Positions 14,838 through 22,614 of a DNA stretch of 64,000 nucleotides are shown piece by piece; position 1 is the first letter of the stretch, and every line of letters starts with the position of its first letter. Where the stretch lies: NCBI GenBank assembly GCA_017436785.1, contig JAFSCK010000163.1:1-64000 (forward strand), given 5' to 3'. A program made the position numbers and the translations under genes. The notes below the pieces were generated by a model. That model did no database searches and was not told the DNA's origin. It was given only the letters and a program-made list of their open reading frames with translations. The DNA comes from Oscillospiraceae bacterium. Its GTDB lineage: Bacteria > Bacillota > Clostridia > Oscillospirales > Oscillospiraceae.

Positions 14838-17648
14838 TTATCCGTTTCTGCCTTGCGTAAGGCTCTGATACATCTTCATCAGTTCAGCCACGCATTCTGT
14901 CGGAGAAGAAATCGTCCACCGTTTGCCGTAGGCCTCCCAGACTGCGCGATCATTTTTCTGATGTGCCGTTCTCAGATCGGCAGGCATAGTTGCTTCATCG
15001 TACAGACTTGCCAGATTGCAATCAGCATATTTTGCTCTCACGTCCAGAATTACCTGTGCTGTTTGCTCAATCTTAGTTTTCTGAGCAACCGTAGGCTGGG
15101 GCCAAGGGAAGGTATTATAGACAAGTTCCTTTGAATAGCGATAGTCGCTCTTCAAACGGCCACACACAGTACGCATCCAAGCCATATGGACATTGGAAGT
15201 AAGGATACCAAAGTGATACAGTGTTGATCCAGGCACAATCTGCACAGCATTTGATGCTATGGTATCTGCAGTTACAAAACCAATAGGCACATAACGGCGT
15301 TTTTCAGAAGATACACTAGGAACAATCATGTAATCCAAATCATCAGGCTGGGTGATTTGTGCAAACAGATGAGGAACTTTTGCATACCCCTGTGTGGTTT
15401 TTGCTTTTGAAGCTAACCGCATCTGCCGAACCGCATCTACCTTGCTGTGAAGTATTTTGCTGTTTTTGATGTCCATGGGGGATGCATTCTTCAGCCACAG
15501 ACACCACCGCTCTTTACCCTTAATGAATTCTTCCGCACCAATATACGGATGTAGCCACTTGCTCAAAGTGGGTTCTTTAGCGAGAAGTTCTGCTCTTTCA
15601 TCCGCCGATATCACAAAATGTCCGCCGTCACGGGGCTGATTGCCAAAGTTCATTTTGGGAACATCGCAAAGAGCATCTTTCTGCGCTGTCACATATACAT
15701 TGCCGCCTTCCAGCAAATAGGGACTGATGTTGGAAACTTCCTTCATCACGCCATTCGCAAACAGCATCTTCTTTGCTCTTGGAACAACAGCAAATCCTAT
15801 GATGACACAATGAACCGCAGCCTTGTTAAAGCTCTCGTTGTTCCACTTAAAGGTCTGGTGAGCAAAATTGATCGTCACCTTGAAGTCGTTCAGGAGTACG
15901 TTCCAGAGGATTGGAACCTGAGCGCCCTGAGAAACCGAATTGGTAGATACAAATGCTGCTTCAATCTTTGTTCCCTGCATCATCTCTGCGGCCAGCTTAT
16001 ACCAACAGGTCACATAGTCCAGATCTTGGACATCCTTGACATTGCCAAAGATGTTCTGAACATCCTGCTTCTGCTCACTGCCCTGATCCATCATTCTGGC
16101 ACCGACAAACGGAGGATTACCCATGATGTAGTTCAGCTTGGCCTTGGGAACAACAACCTCCCAATTCAATCTCAACGCATTGCCTTCTTTGATGTTTGCC
16201 TGTGAGGACAGGGGCAGGAATTCCTTGGTCGTATAGACGATTTCCTTGGTTTCCTTCATCATCTGGCTCTCTGCGATCCAGAGAGCGGTCCTGGCAACGG
16301 TAACAGCAAAATCATTAATTTCGATACCATGGAACTGACTGATAGAAACTCGGATAGGGTCAAAATCAGCAGAGTCACCCATAATGATGTTATCGCCTAG
16401 GAAGAGCTTCACAGCTCTGTTCTCCAATCTTCTCAGGGACAAGTATGTTTCCGTCAGGAAGTTGCCGGAACCACAGGCAGGATCCAGGAAAGTCAGAGAC
16501 GCCAGTTTCTTCTGATATTCGACCAGCTTGCGCTCCCGTGTTTTCTTCACGGTTATGGTTTCAATATCGTCCAATTCGGCAGTCAGCTCGTCCAAAAACA
16601 GCGGGTCAATCACTTTGTGAATATCTTCGATGGAGGTATAGTGCATACCACCGGAGCGACGGGTTTCGGGATTCAAGGTAGACTCAAATGTTGCGCCAAA
16701 AATCGTGGGACTGATTTCGGACCAGTTAAAGTCCTCACTGGCCTTGCTCAGCAGTAGATCCACGATTTCCTGTGTAAAGCGAGGAATGATGATATTCTCG
16801 TCCGCAAACAGTCCACCGTTGACATAGGGGAATGCCATCAGTTCGGCATCCATCTCATACGGATCACGATCTTCAGGCTTCTGATCCAGAACCAAGAACA
16901 AGTCCTTCAATGCTCTGCGAACAGATCCAATATCTTGATCGGCCTTCTTTTTCAGGAAATCGTGGAACATATTGCTGCCACCAAAGATACCAGCATCCTC
17001 AGCATACAGGCAGAAAACCAGTCTGACGCAGAGCATGTTCAAACTCCGCAGATTCCGAATCTCTTCTTCCTTGCTCTTGGGTTCGTTATACTGCTTAATC
17101 AGTGCATCATAGAGCTTTCCTACCAGTTTACCGGCTTCAACAGAGATTTTCTCCTCGCGTTTGATCCGCTCACTGCTAGTATCGATCAGGAAGCTCATGC
17201 GTTTATACTCTGTTTCCAGTTCGCTCAGCAAAATCACTTCCGGCGCATCGTGAGGCCGGTTCATATCATGGATATGGAATTCACTAAAATTACAAGCAAT
17301 AATCCACCGGGGTTTTCTGTTAAACGGCAGTTCATCAGAATACCGTTTGGCCTGCTGAAATGGTGTCAACATGGCTCCGTCAGACTGCTTGGAACCTTTG
17401 AGCAGATCAATGCCCAGGCTCTTTTGCTCAATCAGAACACGGGTATCTTCCATGAGCGCATCGATGAAACTGGTATGGCCCAGTTTCACAGGAACTTCAA
17501 ATTTAATGACATCTTCGGGCTTTGATACCCCGAACACATCCCGCAGGAAAGTCCGCCAGAAGGTCTGCGTGTCCTGCTTTTCATCACCACGACCAGACCA
17601 GTCCTTTGCGAACTGTCGTGCGGCTAATTTCTGTTGTATATCTGTCAT
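14838..17648 (-). CDS. MmeI-like type IIL fused restriction-modification enzyme
   Basis: 936 residues, close to the length of MmeI. The N-terminal nuclease domain has Asp63 and the ExK pair Glu74-Gln-Lys76 (LIEQKS). A helical linker follows, then an N6-adenine methyltransferase domain with motif I DPACGSGNF (389-397) and motif IV NPPF (511-514). The C-terminal part (about 600-850) should be the target recognition domain. Such enzymes methylate one strand and cut at a distance in one polypeptide. The start at 17648 is chosen because a TTGATA-TATAAT promoter lies at 17679-17707, inside any longer reading frame. It heads the minus-strand defence block. Confidence 0.9.
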   Translation of the reverse strand: MTDIQQKLAARQFAKDWSGRGDEKQDTQTFWRTFLRDVFGVSKPEDVIKFEVPVKLGHTSFIDALMEDTRVLIEQKSLGIDLLKGSKQSDGAMLTPFQQAKRYSDELPFNRKPRWIIACNFSEFHIHDMNRPHDAPEVILLSELETEYKRMSFLIDTSSERIKREEKISVEAGKLVGKLYDALIKQYNEPKSKEEEIRNLRSLNMLCVRLVFCLYAEDAGIFGGSNMFHDFLKKKADQDIGSVRRALKDLFLVLDQKPEDRDPYEMDAELMAFPYVNGGLFADENIIIPRFTQEIVDLLLSKASEDFNWSEISPTIFGATFESTLNPETRRSGGMHYTSIEDIHKVIDPLFLDELTAELDDIETITVKKTRERKLVEYQKKLASLTFLDPACGSGNFLTETYLSLRRLENRAVKLFLGDNIIMGDSADFDPIRVSISQFHGIEINDFAVTVARTALWIAESQMMKETKEIVYTTKEFLPLSSQANIKEGNALRLNWEVVVPKAKLNYIMGNPPFVGARMMDQGSEQKQDVQNIFGNVKDVQDLDYVTCWYKLAAEMMQGTKIEAAFVSTNSVSQGAQVPILWNVLLNDFKVTINFAHQTFKWNNESFNKAAVHCVIIGFAVVPRAKKMLFANGVMKEVSNISPYLLEGGNVYVTAQKDALCDVPKMNFGNQPRDGGHFVISADERAELLAKEPTLSKWLHPYIGAEEFIKGKERWCLWLKNASPMDIKNSKILHSKVDAVRQMRLASKAKTTQGYAKVPHLFAQITQPDDLDYMIVPSVSSEKRRYVPIGFVTADTIASNAVQIVPGSTLYHFGILTSNVHMAWMRTVCGRLKSDYRYSKELVYNTFPWPQPTVAQKTKIEQTAQVILDVRAKYADCNLASLYDEATMPADLRTAHQKNDRAVWEAYGKRWTISSPTECVAELMKMYQSLTQGRNG

Positions 17649-17678
17649 TGAGGTCACTCCCCTATACATAGTGATATC

Positions 17679-17707
17679 ATTATAGCGGTTTTTATGGCAA
17701 ATATCAA
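17679..17707 (-). promoter_or_regulatory. sigma-A promoter for the MmeI-like gene
   Basis: On the minus strand TTGATA (17707-17702), 17-bp spacer, TATAAT (17684-17679). It gives a leader of roughly 25 bases and fixes the downstream start codon. Confidence 0.8.
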
Positions 17708-17892
17708 TGTATTTTGCTTTGATTGAAATGTGTCTCTGTATACCAACAAATTGATTCTCGACAGATTTGTAATATGCAACCATTGAGTTAGAAGCAAAGC
17801 CAATATCATTTCTATTTTTGGGGAAGCGAACTACAGATTGCGACAAAATATACCATTTTAATCTACTACATTTTAACGAAAGAGGTGATATT

Positions 17893-18564
17893 TTGGGACC
17901 TTTACAAAATTTGTTTTCCCTCAGAGCGGATATGCAAAGAAAGGGCTGGACCATTGATAGTTTTCGCTTTCCCTTCAAAGAAGTAAACTACATCGTTCTT
18001 GTAATCCTTTATTCGCCGGGAGAAGAGAAAGGATATGCTTTGGTAAAGCTAGACTTTCTTCATCCAGAAGATTTTAAGTATCATCTGCTTGTACCCGCCA
18101 ATTCCAATGGATTGATCTGTGGTGCAATGGACTTGCGCATATTCTTTAGAATACCGCCAGATTATGAACACTTGGGAGATGCCTTGAGAACCCTTACAAG
18201 AGAGCTTGGATATTGTACTCCTACAAAAGTAAATTCGGCAAAATCCCAGGCTGAAAAGAAAGCTATCGTTTACGAACTCAGCGATGGGGATAGTGAGGAT
18301 GAGGAAAAGCTGTATTGTTTTGCTGTGAAGCGGAATCCTGTTCTGATTGATAAGCAGACCAATAAACCCAGGCAACTGAAGCGGTCCGCTCACAATGACC
18401 AAAAAACCCAAATTCTCAGGCCCACCCTATATGAAAAGCTTGGGAAAGACGATACCCTCAGTTTCTGTTATTCCAACGATCCTGAGATGAATTATTCAGA
18501 CGAAGTAATCATTGATAATTGGCTGAAGAATAAAGAAAAAGAACTAAATCTGCATCCTATTTAA
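17893..18564 (+). CDS. DUF6037-like protein
   Basis: 223 residues from a TTG start with AAGAGGTG upstream. The N-terminus (GPLQNLFSLRADMQRKGWTI) and the C-terminal block (KTQILRPTLYEKL, then LSFCYSNDP) resemble DUF6037 proteins, small cytosolic proteins of unknown function often found next to restriction or other defence genes. The match is from memory and is tentative. It is divergent from the MmeI-like enzyme with a 244-base shared control region. No nuclease, ATPase or membrane signature is visible. Confidence 0.6.
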   Translation: MGPLQNLFSLRADMQRKGWTIDSFRFPFKEVNYIVLVILYSPGEEKGYALVKLDFLHPEDFKYHLLVPANSNGLICGAMDLRIFFRIPPDYEHLGDALRTLTRELGYCTPTKVNSAKSQAEKKAIVYELSDGDSEDEEKLYCFAVKRNPVLIDKQTNKPRQLKRSAHNDQKTQILRPTLYEKLGKDDTLSFCYSNDPEMNYSDEVIIDNWLKNKEKELNLHPI

Positions 18565-18599
18565 AGTCTATTTACAAAATTCTGGTAATTTCGCAACAT

Positions 18600-18940
18600 T
18601 ACTATGGTATTTTATATATGCAGGTAGGTTGCGCCTGTAAAGTTATCCGAGTCCATCGTTAGATGGAGACAAGTCTATCCGATTTCAAAACAAAAGGTAT
18701 CTACAACAACTAAGGAAAATCAATGCAAGGGATCCTTCGGGATCAAAACAATCCGAGGCTGGTGCGTATGCACCAAATGAGTATGAGAGTTCGGTGCTGT
18801 ACGGATTCTCACCACAATACTCAAAATGAATGAATGCAAGTGCGGCTCATACCCGCACAGTCAACTATGAAATTCGTGATCCGGCTTTGCGCGTCGGAGG
18901 TGGATAGGAAATCTATTCACTCAGACGTTTATCACGAAGG
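18600..18940 (+). ncRNA. densely structured region, possible non-coding RNA or leader
   Basis: Hairpins in order: TCCATC-GTTA-GATGGA (18652-18667), GATCC-TTCG-GGATC (18731-18744), GGTGC-GTAT-GCACC (18761-18774), GAGAGTTCG...CGGATTCTC (18785-18810), GTGCGG...CCGCAC (18840-18858), and an outer stem TTCGTGAT/ATCACGAA (18873-18938) enclosing two smaller stems. UUCG and GNNA-like loops suggest a folded RNA. No known riboswitch core or group II intron domain was recognised. It lies directly upstream of the 30-residue frame at 18953. Confidence 0.5.
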
Positions 18941-18952
18941 GAGGTGGTTGCT

Positions 18953-19045
18953 ATGGTATTTGATTTTTTCGCAAACCATTACCATGCAATCTGTACATAC
19001 ACCATACAGACCACCTCCGGCCGCAGAGACAACACTAAGAAATGA
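18953..19045 (+). CDS. possible 30-residue peptide with structured leader
   Basis: The frame encodes MVFDFFANHYHAICTYTIQT and ten more residues, ending TTSGRRDNTKK. It has a good ribosome site (GGGAGG) nine bases before the ATG. GAGGTGGT in the ribosome site is complementary to ACCACCTC at about 19010-19017 inside the frame, so the RNA can fold over its own start. This suggests a regulatory peptide or translational switch for the XRE gene 23 bases downstream. There is no homology that I recognise. Confidence 0.4.
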   Translation: MVFDFFANHYHAICTYTIQTTSGRRDNTKK

Positions 19046-19068
19046 TTTAAGAATCCGGGAGTATTGCT

Positions 19069-19437
19069 TTGGCACAGAAACGGCCAGAGCAGAGTCCGGA
19101 GAACATCTTAAGGTTTAATGAGTTGCTAAAGGGTTATCTGGAAGCAAAGGGTCATACTGATTCCTGGCTCGCCACGAAAACCGGCTTATCAAGAACTACG
19201 ATATCCAGAATGGTTCAAAACAGAGATTATCGTGGGAGATCCTATTATCCGAGAGAAAAGTCTTTAATTGCGGTATGTCTTGCTTTAGGCCTCACCGCAG
19301 AACAGCGGTGGGAATTGTTCTATCTGGTTTTTCCGGAGCAGGCTATTTATTGGGAAGCAATGAACAACGGTTATTCGGTTAGGCGAACCAATGAAATGCT
19401 TGAGGAAAAGAATCTTCCCACACTGACAGACACATAA
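19069..19437 (+). CDS. XRE-like helix-turn-helix protein of the element
   Basis: 122 residues from a TTG start, with GGGAG nine bases upstream. A helix-turn-helix is seen near residues 33-52 (SWLATKTGLSRTTISRMVQN), typical of the phage repressor-like XRE group. It probably controls the element's own genes: a perfect palindrome GTTTCGCATGCGAAAC lies 60 bases after its stop and just before the -10 box of the next transcription unit. The C-terminal helix region has no named domain. Confidence 0.75.
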   Translation: MAQKRPEQSPENILRFNELLKGYLEAKGHTDSWLATKTGLSRTTISRMVQNRDYRGRSYYPREKSLIAVCLALGLTAEQRWELFYLVFPEQAIYWEAMNNGYSVRRTNEMLEEKNLPTLTDT

Positions 19438-19442
19438 TTGAA

Positions 19443-19485
19443 ATGCCGATATCCATGACAGCAGATGGATATCGGCATCTTTTTT
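19443..19485 (+). terminator. terminator after the XRE gene
   Basis: ATGCCGATATCCAT and ATGGATATCGGCAT pair perfectly around an 8-base loop, followed by CTTTTTT. Confidence 0.93.
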
Positions 19486-19499
19486 ATGCTGAAAATAGT

Positions 19500-19542
19500 G
19501 TTTCGCATGCGAAACCACAAGGGTCAATTTGTCAGGTATAAT
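19500..19542 (+). promoter_or_regulatory. operator palindrome and -10 box for the replication module
   Basis: GTTTCGCATGCGAAAC (19500-19515) is a perfect 16-bp palindrome. TATAAT lies at 19537-19542, and the expected -35 position (19514-19519, ACCACA) is poor and partly covered by the palindrome. This arrangement fits a regulated promoter with a bound repressor or activator, most likely the XRE protein encoded upstream. Confidence 0.6.
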
Positions 19543-19624
19543 TAGGTCAAACAAAGATCTTTGGTACCGTACCTGCCGGACACTGGCCAGTCTGGCGGAT
19601 ACGGAGAAAGGAGAGTTTCCTATT

Positions 19625-19933
19625 ATGCTTAATATTCGTGATTTGAAGATCGACAATGCCAGTCTGGGGCGGAAGATGCTGCTTGTGGAAGTAGTGCCCG
19701 CTTATGAGTATAAGGACAAACAGCGTACGGATACTATCACCGGTTACCGTTATGTGGTCTGCCTGGTAGATCATCATCTGGAAAAGCTGAATGTGCGGAT
19801 CGATGGTCCTCAGCTGATGGCACAGCCCAACGGCTTCGTGGAAGTGGAGTTCGAGGGTCTGGAAGTGCGTGCGTACGAAAACAAGGGCGTTGTGAACTTC
19901 ACCGCTAAGGCTACCGGTATTTACGCCGTCTAA
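19625..19933 (+). CDS. hypothetical protein of the replication module
   Basis: 102 residues, predicted almost all beta-strand (LLVEVVPAYEYKD, GYRYVVCLVDHH, FVEVEFEGLEVRAY). There is no membrane helix, and I do not recognise a family. Small all-beta proteins next to rolling-circle Rep genes are sometimes single-strand DNA-binding proteins; that is only a guess here. GGAGAG precedes the ATG. It lies between the regulated promoter and the origin hairpins and is likely the first gene of the rep-ftsK transcript. Confidence 0.65.
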   Translation: MLNIRDLKIDNASLGRKMLLVEVVPAYEYKDKQRTDTITGYRYVVCLVDHHLEKLNVRIDGPQLMAQPNGFVEVEFEGLEVRAYENKGVVNFTAKATGIYAV

Positions 19934-19964
19934 GAAACCTAACCCATGCCTGCCGGGTCGGGAG

Positions 19965-20026
19965 CGCGGGATGGATGCGGGGAAATATTTTATCCTCAAG
20001 ATAAAATATCCCCCATTCATCCCGCG
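19965..20026. repeat. long imperfect hairpin next to the origin
   Basis: CGCGGGATG and CATCCCGCG close an approximately 28-bp imperfect stem that also includes ATTTTATC and GATAAAAT near a CTCA-type loop. It sits 12 bases before the nonanucleotide stem-loop and could be a single-strand origin, a second Rep site or a terminator. Confidence 0.65.
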
Positions 20027-20037
20027 GTACTGGCCCC

Positions 20038-20083
20038 GCTCGCATAGGCTAGTATTACCTATGCGAGCGAAGTAGCAGTAGCA
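20038..20083 (+). other. putative rolling-circle origin: nonanucleotide stem-loop plus tandem hexamers
   Basis: GCTCGCATAGG (20038-20048) and CCTATGCGAGC (20058-20068) form a perfect 11-bp stem with the loop CTAGTATTA. TAGTATTAC (20050-20058) matches the nonanucleotide nicked by Rep proteins of CRESS-DNA viruses, expected cut TAGTATT/AC after 20056. Two tandem GTAGCA hexamers (20072-20083) follow the stem, as Rep-binding repeats do in circoviruses. It lies 18 bases before the rep start. Confidence 0.8.
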
Positions 20084-20100
20084 AAAGGAGAAAGAAACCT

Positions 20101-21063
20101 ATGTCTAATGTAAAAGACACGCAATCCAGGAAATGGATGCTCGTCATAAACAACCCGGAAGAACATGGGTTGACCACAGAAAAGATCATCGAACTGCTGC
20201 GTCTGTTTCATCCGGATTACTTCTGCCTGGCGGCTGAAATCTCGTCCACTGGGACTTATCATATCCACATTTTCTTGTACTCTACATCTCCTATCCGGTT
20301 CAGTACCGTCAAGAATCGGTTTCCCACTGCCCATATTGAACCGGCAAAAGGAAGCTGTCTTCAGAATCGGGAATATGTCCGTAAAGACGGGAAGTGGGAA
20401 GGTACCGATAAGGCAGACACCAGTGTGGAAGGTTCGTTCCAGGAATTTGGATTGATGCCCAGTGAAGCTGAAGAAAAGAGTCCCAAGAATGCCGCTGTGA
20501 TCCAGCATGTGAAGGATGGATTAACCAATGCCGAAATCATTGCTCTGGATCCCAGTTATGCATTCAGAGGGCGGGATATCGATCAGCTTCGGCAGGATAT
20601 TTGCTATGCTCCGTTTCGGAAGATTCTTCGGAATGTGGAGGTACATTACCTTTACGGCGATAGCGGTACCGGCAAGACCAGAAGCATCTTCGATAAGCAT
20701 CCCATGGAAGATATTTGCCGCATTACCAATTATGCCCCCAGGGGTGTGACCCAGTTTGATGCCTATACCGGTCACCCTGTTCTTGTATTTGAAGAATTCC
20801 ATTCCCAGATCCCCATCACCGCGATGCTGAACTATCTGGACATCTATCCCGTCATGCTTCCGGCCCGTTACTATGACCGGGTAGCTTGTTACACCACCGT
20901 GTACATCACCTCCAACATCCCTCTGGAGCAGCAGTACACCGAAATCCAGAGAAGCAAGCTGGAAACCTGGAACGCATTTTTGAGACGCATCCACACCGTA
21001 ACCGAGTTCCGCAGAGACGGACTCATTCGCGAGGTACACTATGAAAGCAACGAAAACCCCTAA
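20101..21063 (+). CDS. rep: CRESS-DNA-type replication initiator (HUH nuclease plus SF3 helicase)
   Basis: 320 residues. The HUH endonuclease domain has motif I LVINNP (14-19), motif II YHIHIF with His54/His56, and motif III EYVRK with Tyr92 and Lys95. The superfamily-3 helicase follows: Walker A GDSGTGKT (186-193), Walker B VLVFEE (227-232) and motif C ITSN (269-272). This order and these motif spellings are those of Reps from circoviruses, geminiviruses and related bacterial plasmids (pCRESS-type), not of classical Rep_1/Rep_2 plasmids. It should nick the nonanucleotide hairpin just upstream via Tyr92 and unwind the element for rolling-circle replication after excision. AGGAG precedes the ATG; the 3' end overlaps ftsK by 23 bases. 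Confidence 0.92.
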   Translation: MSNVKDTQSRKWMLVINNPEEHGLTTEKIIELLRLFHPDYFCLAAEISSTGTYHIHIFLYSTSPIRFSTVKNRFPTAHIEPAKGSCLQNREYVRKDGKWEGTDKADTSVEGSFQEFGLMPSEAEEKSPKNAAVIQHVKDGLTNAEIIALDPSYAFRGRDIDQLRQDICYAPFRKILRNVEVHYLYGDSGTGKTRSIFDKHPMEDICRITNYAPRGVTQFDAYTGHPVLVFEEFHSQIPITAMLNYLDIYPVMLPARYYDRVACYTTVYITSNIPLEQQYTEIQRSKLETWNAFLRRIHTVTEFRRDGLIREVHYESNENP

Positions 21064-22351
21064 GAAAAACGACACGACCAAAATCAGTCTGGGGAGAGTC
21101 CACCCCAGACTGGACGCCACCTCCGACGCGCCTGTGAAACTGATTTTACCGGTCCTGTACATTCTGGGAGCAGTTCTGATCTGGAATACTCAGGCAGAGA
21201 TTGCGGCTTCCACTGAGAAGATCGAGTATATCTCTCCCATTGCTGAGTTTGCAGCCAGGAACATCTTCGCCACATATCTGATCATCGCAGGCATCGCCGT
21301 CACCATACTCATTCTGACTCCCATCGGAAAGAGATCCGTGCAGGATCAGCTGAAGAGCATCGGCCTCATCAATCATTCCGACGCTGTGCCTGAACTGAAA
21401 TCCAAACGCAAAGACAAAAAGAATCCCAGAATCGCCATCTGGGAATTCACCTCCCAGGGTATCCCTCTGAAGGTCTGGAAGGACAAGAAGGAAGCAATTG
21501 AAACCGCACTGGACATCACCATTGTCAAAATGAAAAATGGGTCTGGTAAAAGCAGAGTGCTGATCCATGCAGTACCAGCAGTCAGTGACCTGCCTGAAAT
21601 GATCAAATGGAAGGATAAATTCCTCTCCAAGCAGTCCTTCATGCTAAATCTAGGAGAAAGCTTCACTGGTCCCGTTACCGTGGATCTAGCAAGAGTTCCC
21701 CATATTCTTCTGGGCGGTGCCACTGGCAGCGGCAAGAGTGTGCTGCTGAAACTGCTCCTCATGCAGGCAAATAAGAAAGGCGCCAATGTCTGCATCGCTG
21801 ACTTCAAAGGCGGTGTGGATTTCCCTCCGGTCTGGCATAAAGAATGCCGGATGTGCTTTGAGGAACAATCCACACTGGAACTGCTCACTGAACTGACCGA
21901 GGAACTGGAACGCAGAAAGGCTCTTCTGAAAGCATCTGGACTTCCCAATATCGATCATTACAACGCAGCCACCGGTGAGAACTTGCAGCGGTATATCTTC
22001 GCCTGCGACGAACTTGCTGAGATGCTGGACAAAACCGGTCTGACGAAGGATCAGAAAGAGATCGTAGCCAAAATCGAAAGCAGACTGTCCGTAATCGCCC
22101 GACAGGGACGAGCCTTTGGTATTCACCTGATTCTGGCAACCCAGCGCCCCGACTCCACTATACTGAACGGTCAGATCAAAAACAATATCAATTGCCGAAT
22201 CTGCGGCAGAGCCGATAACGTTCTGTCTATGATCATCCTGGACAACACAGATGCAGCCGATCAGATTCCGGAAGATGCCCAGGGCCGGTTCCTCCTCCAC
22301 GACGGAACCATATTCCAGGCATACTGGTTCGATGATACCGGAGGTATCTGA
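21041..22351 (+). CDS. FtsK/SpoIIIE-type DNA translocase (TcpA-like coupling ATPase)
   Basis: 436 residues with two N-terminal membrane helices (about 33-48 and 76-93) and a cytoplasmic motor domain. Walker A is GGATGSGKS (225-233), Walker B FACDELAEM (320-328), and the FtsK-type LATQRP lies at 365-370. In mobile elements of this kind such proteins feed single-stranded DNA to a conjugation channel. No channel genes are present here, so the element probably borrows one. It starts within rep, which indicates translational coupling. Confidence 0.9.
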   Translation: MKATKTPKKNDTTKISLGRVHPRLDATSDAPVKLILPVLYILGAVLIWNTQAEIAASTEKIEYISPIAEFAARNIFATYLIIAGIAVTILILTPIGKRSVQDQLKSIGLINHSDAVPELKSKRKDKKNPRIAIWEFTSQGIPLKVWKDKKEAIETALDITIVKMKNGSGKSRVLIHAVPAVSDLPEMIKWKDKFLSKQSFMLNLGESFTGPVTVDLARVPHILLGGATGSGKSVLLKLLLMQANKKGANVCIADFKGGVDFPPVWHKECRMCFEEQSTLELLTELTEELERRKALLKASGLPNIDHYNAATGENLQRYIFACDELAEMLDKTGLTKDQKEIVAKIESRLSVIARQGRAFGIHLILATQRPDSTILNGQIKNNINCRICGRADNVLSMIILDNTDAADQIPEDAQGRFLLHDGTIFQAYWFDDTGGI

Positions 22352-22352
22352 T

Positions 22353-22541
22353 ATGGCAGTCATTACCTCGTTTGATAATCTCCCGCTGGTCCTTCATGTG
22401 AAGGACCTTGCGGAGGTCCTGTCCATAAGTCAAAACACGGCCTATGCGTTGGTTCGCTCCGGTCAAATCCGCAGCATCCGCACAGGCCGTACCTACCGCA
22501 TTCCCAAATATGCGGTGATAGAATATTTGAACAAATCTTGA
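22353..22541 (+). CDS. xis: excisionase-type helix-turn-helix protein
   Basis: 62 residues with a MerR/excisionase winged helix: VKDLAEVLSISQNTAYALVR then SIRTGRTYRIPKYAVIEYL. Such proteins bend attachment-site DNA and steer tyrosine integrases to excision. GGAGG is properly spaced before the ATG, which lies one base after the ftsK stop. It sits immediately upstream of the integrase gene. Confidence 0.9.
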   Translation: MAVITSFDNLPLVLHVKDLAEVLSISQNTAYALVRSGQIRSIRTGRTYRIPKYAVIEYLNKS

Positions 22542-22546
22542 TTTCG

Positions 22547-22575
22547 TTGCGGTTTGACCGCATTTATGGTATAAT
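22547..22575 (+). promoter_or_regulatory. sigma-A promoter for the integrase gene
   Basis: TTGCGG (22547-22552), 17-bp spacer, TATAAT (22570-22575), ahead of AAAGGAG and the ATG at 22615. Confidence 0.7.
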
Positions 22576-22614
22576 ATCTATGTACCTGCTATGCGGCAAC
22601 GAAAGGAGTATTTT

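Noticed and set aside
17649..17978. A 110-residue N-terminal extension of the MmeI-like enzyme
   Set aside because: The extension contains the TTGATA-TATAAT promoter at 17679-17707. The MmeI family begins near the ATG at 17648, which has a ribosome site.
18600..18940. Group II intron fragment or known riboswitch
   Set aside because: Several hairpins suggested this, but I could find no domain V consensus, no reverse transcriptase and no known aptamer core. It is kept only as an unassigned structured region.
18834..19118. A 94-codon frame across the structured region and XRE start
   Set aside because: It lacks a ribosome site, overlaps the better-supported 30-residue frame and XRE gene, and has no recognisable content.
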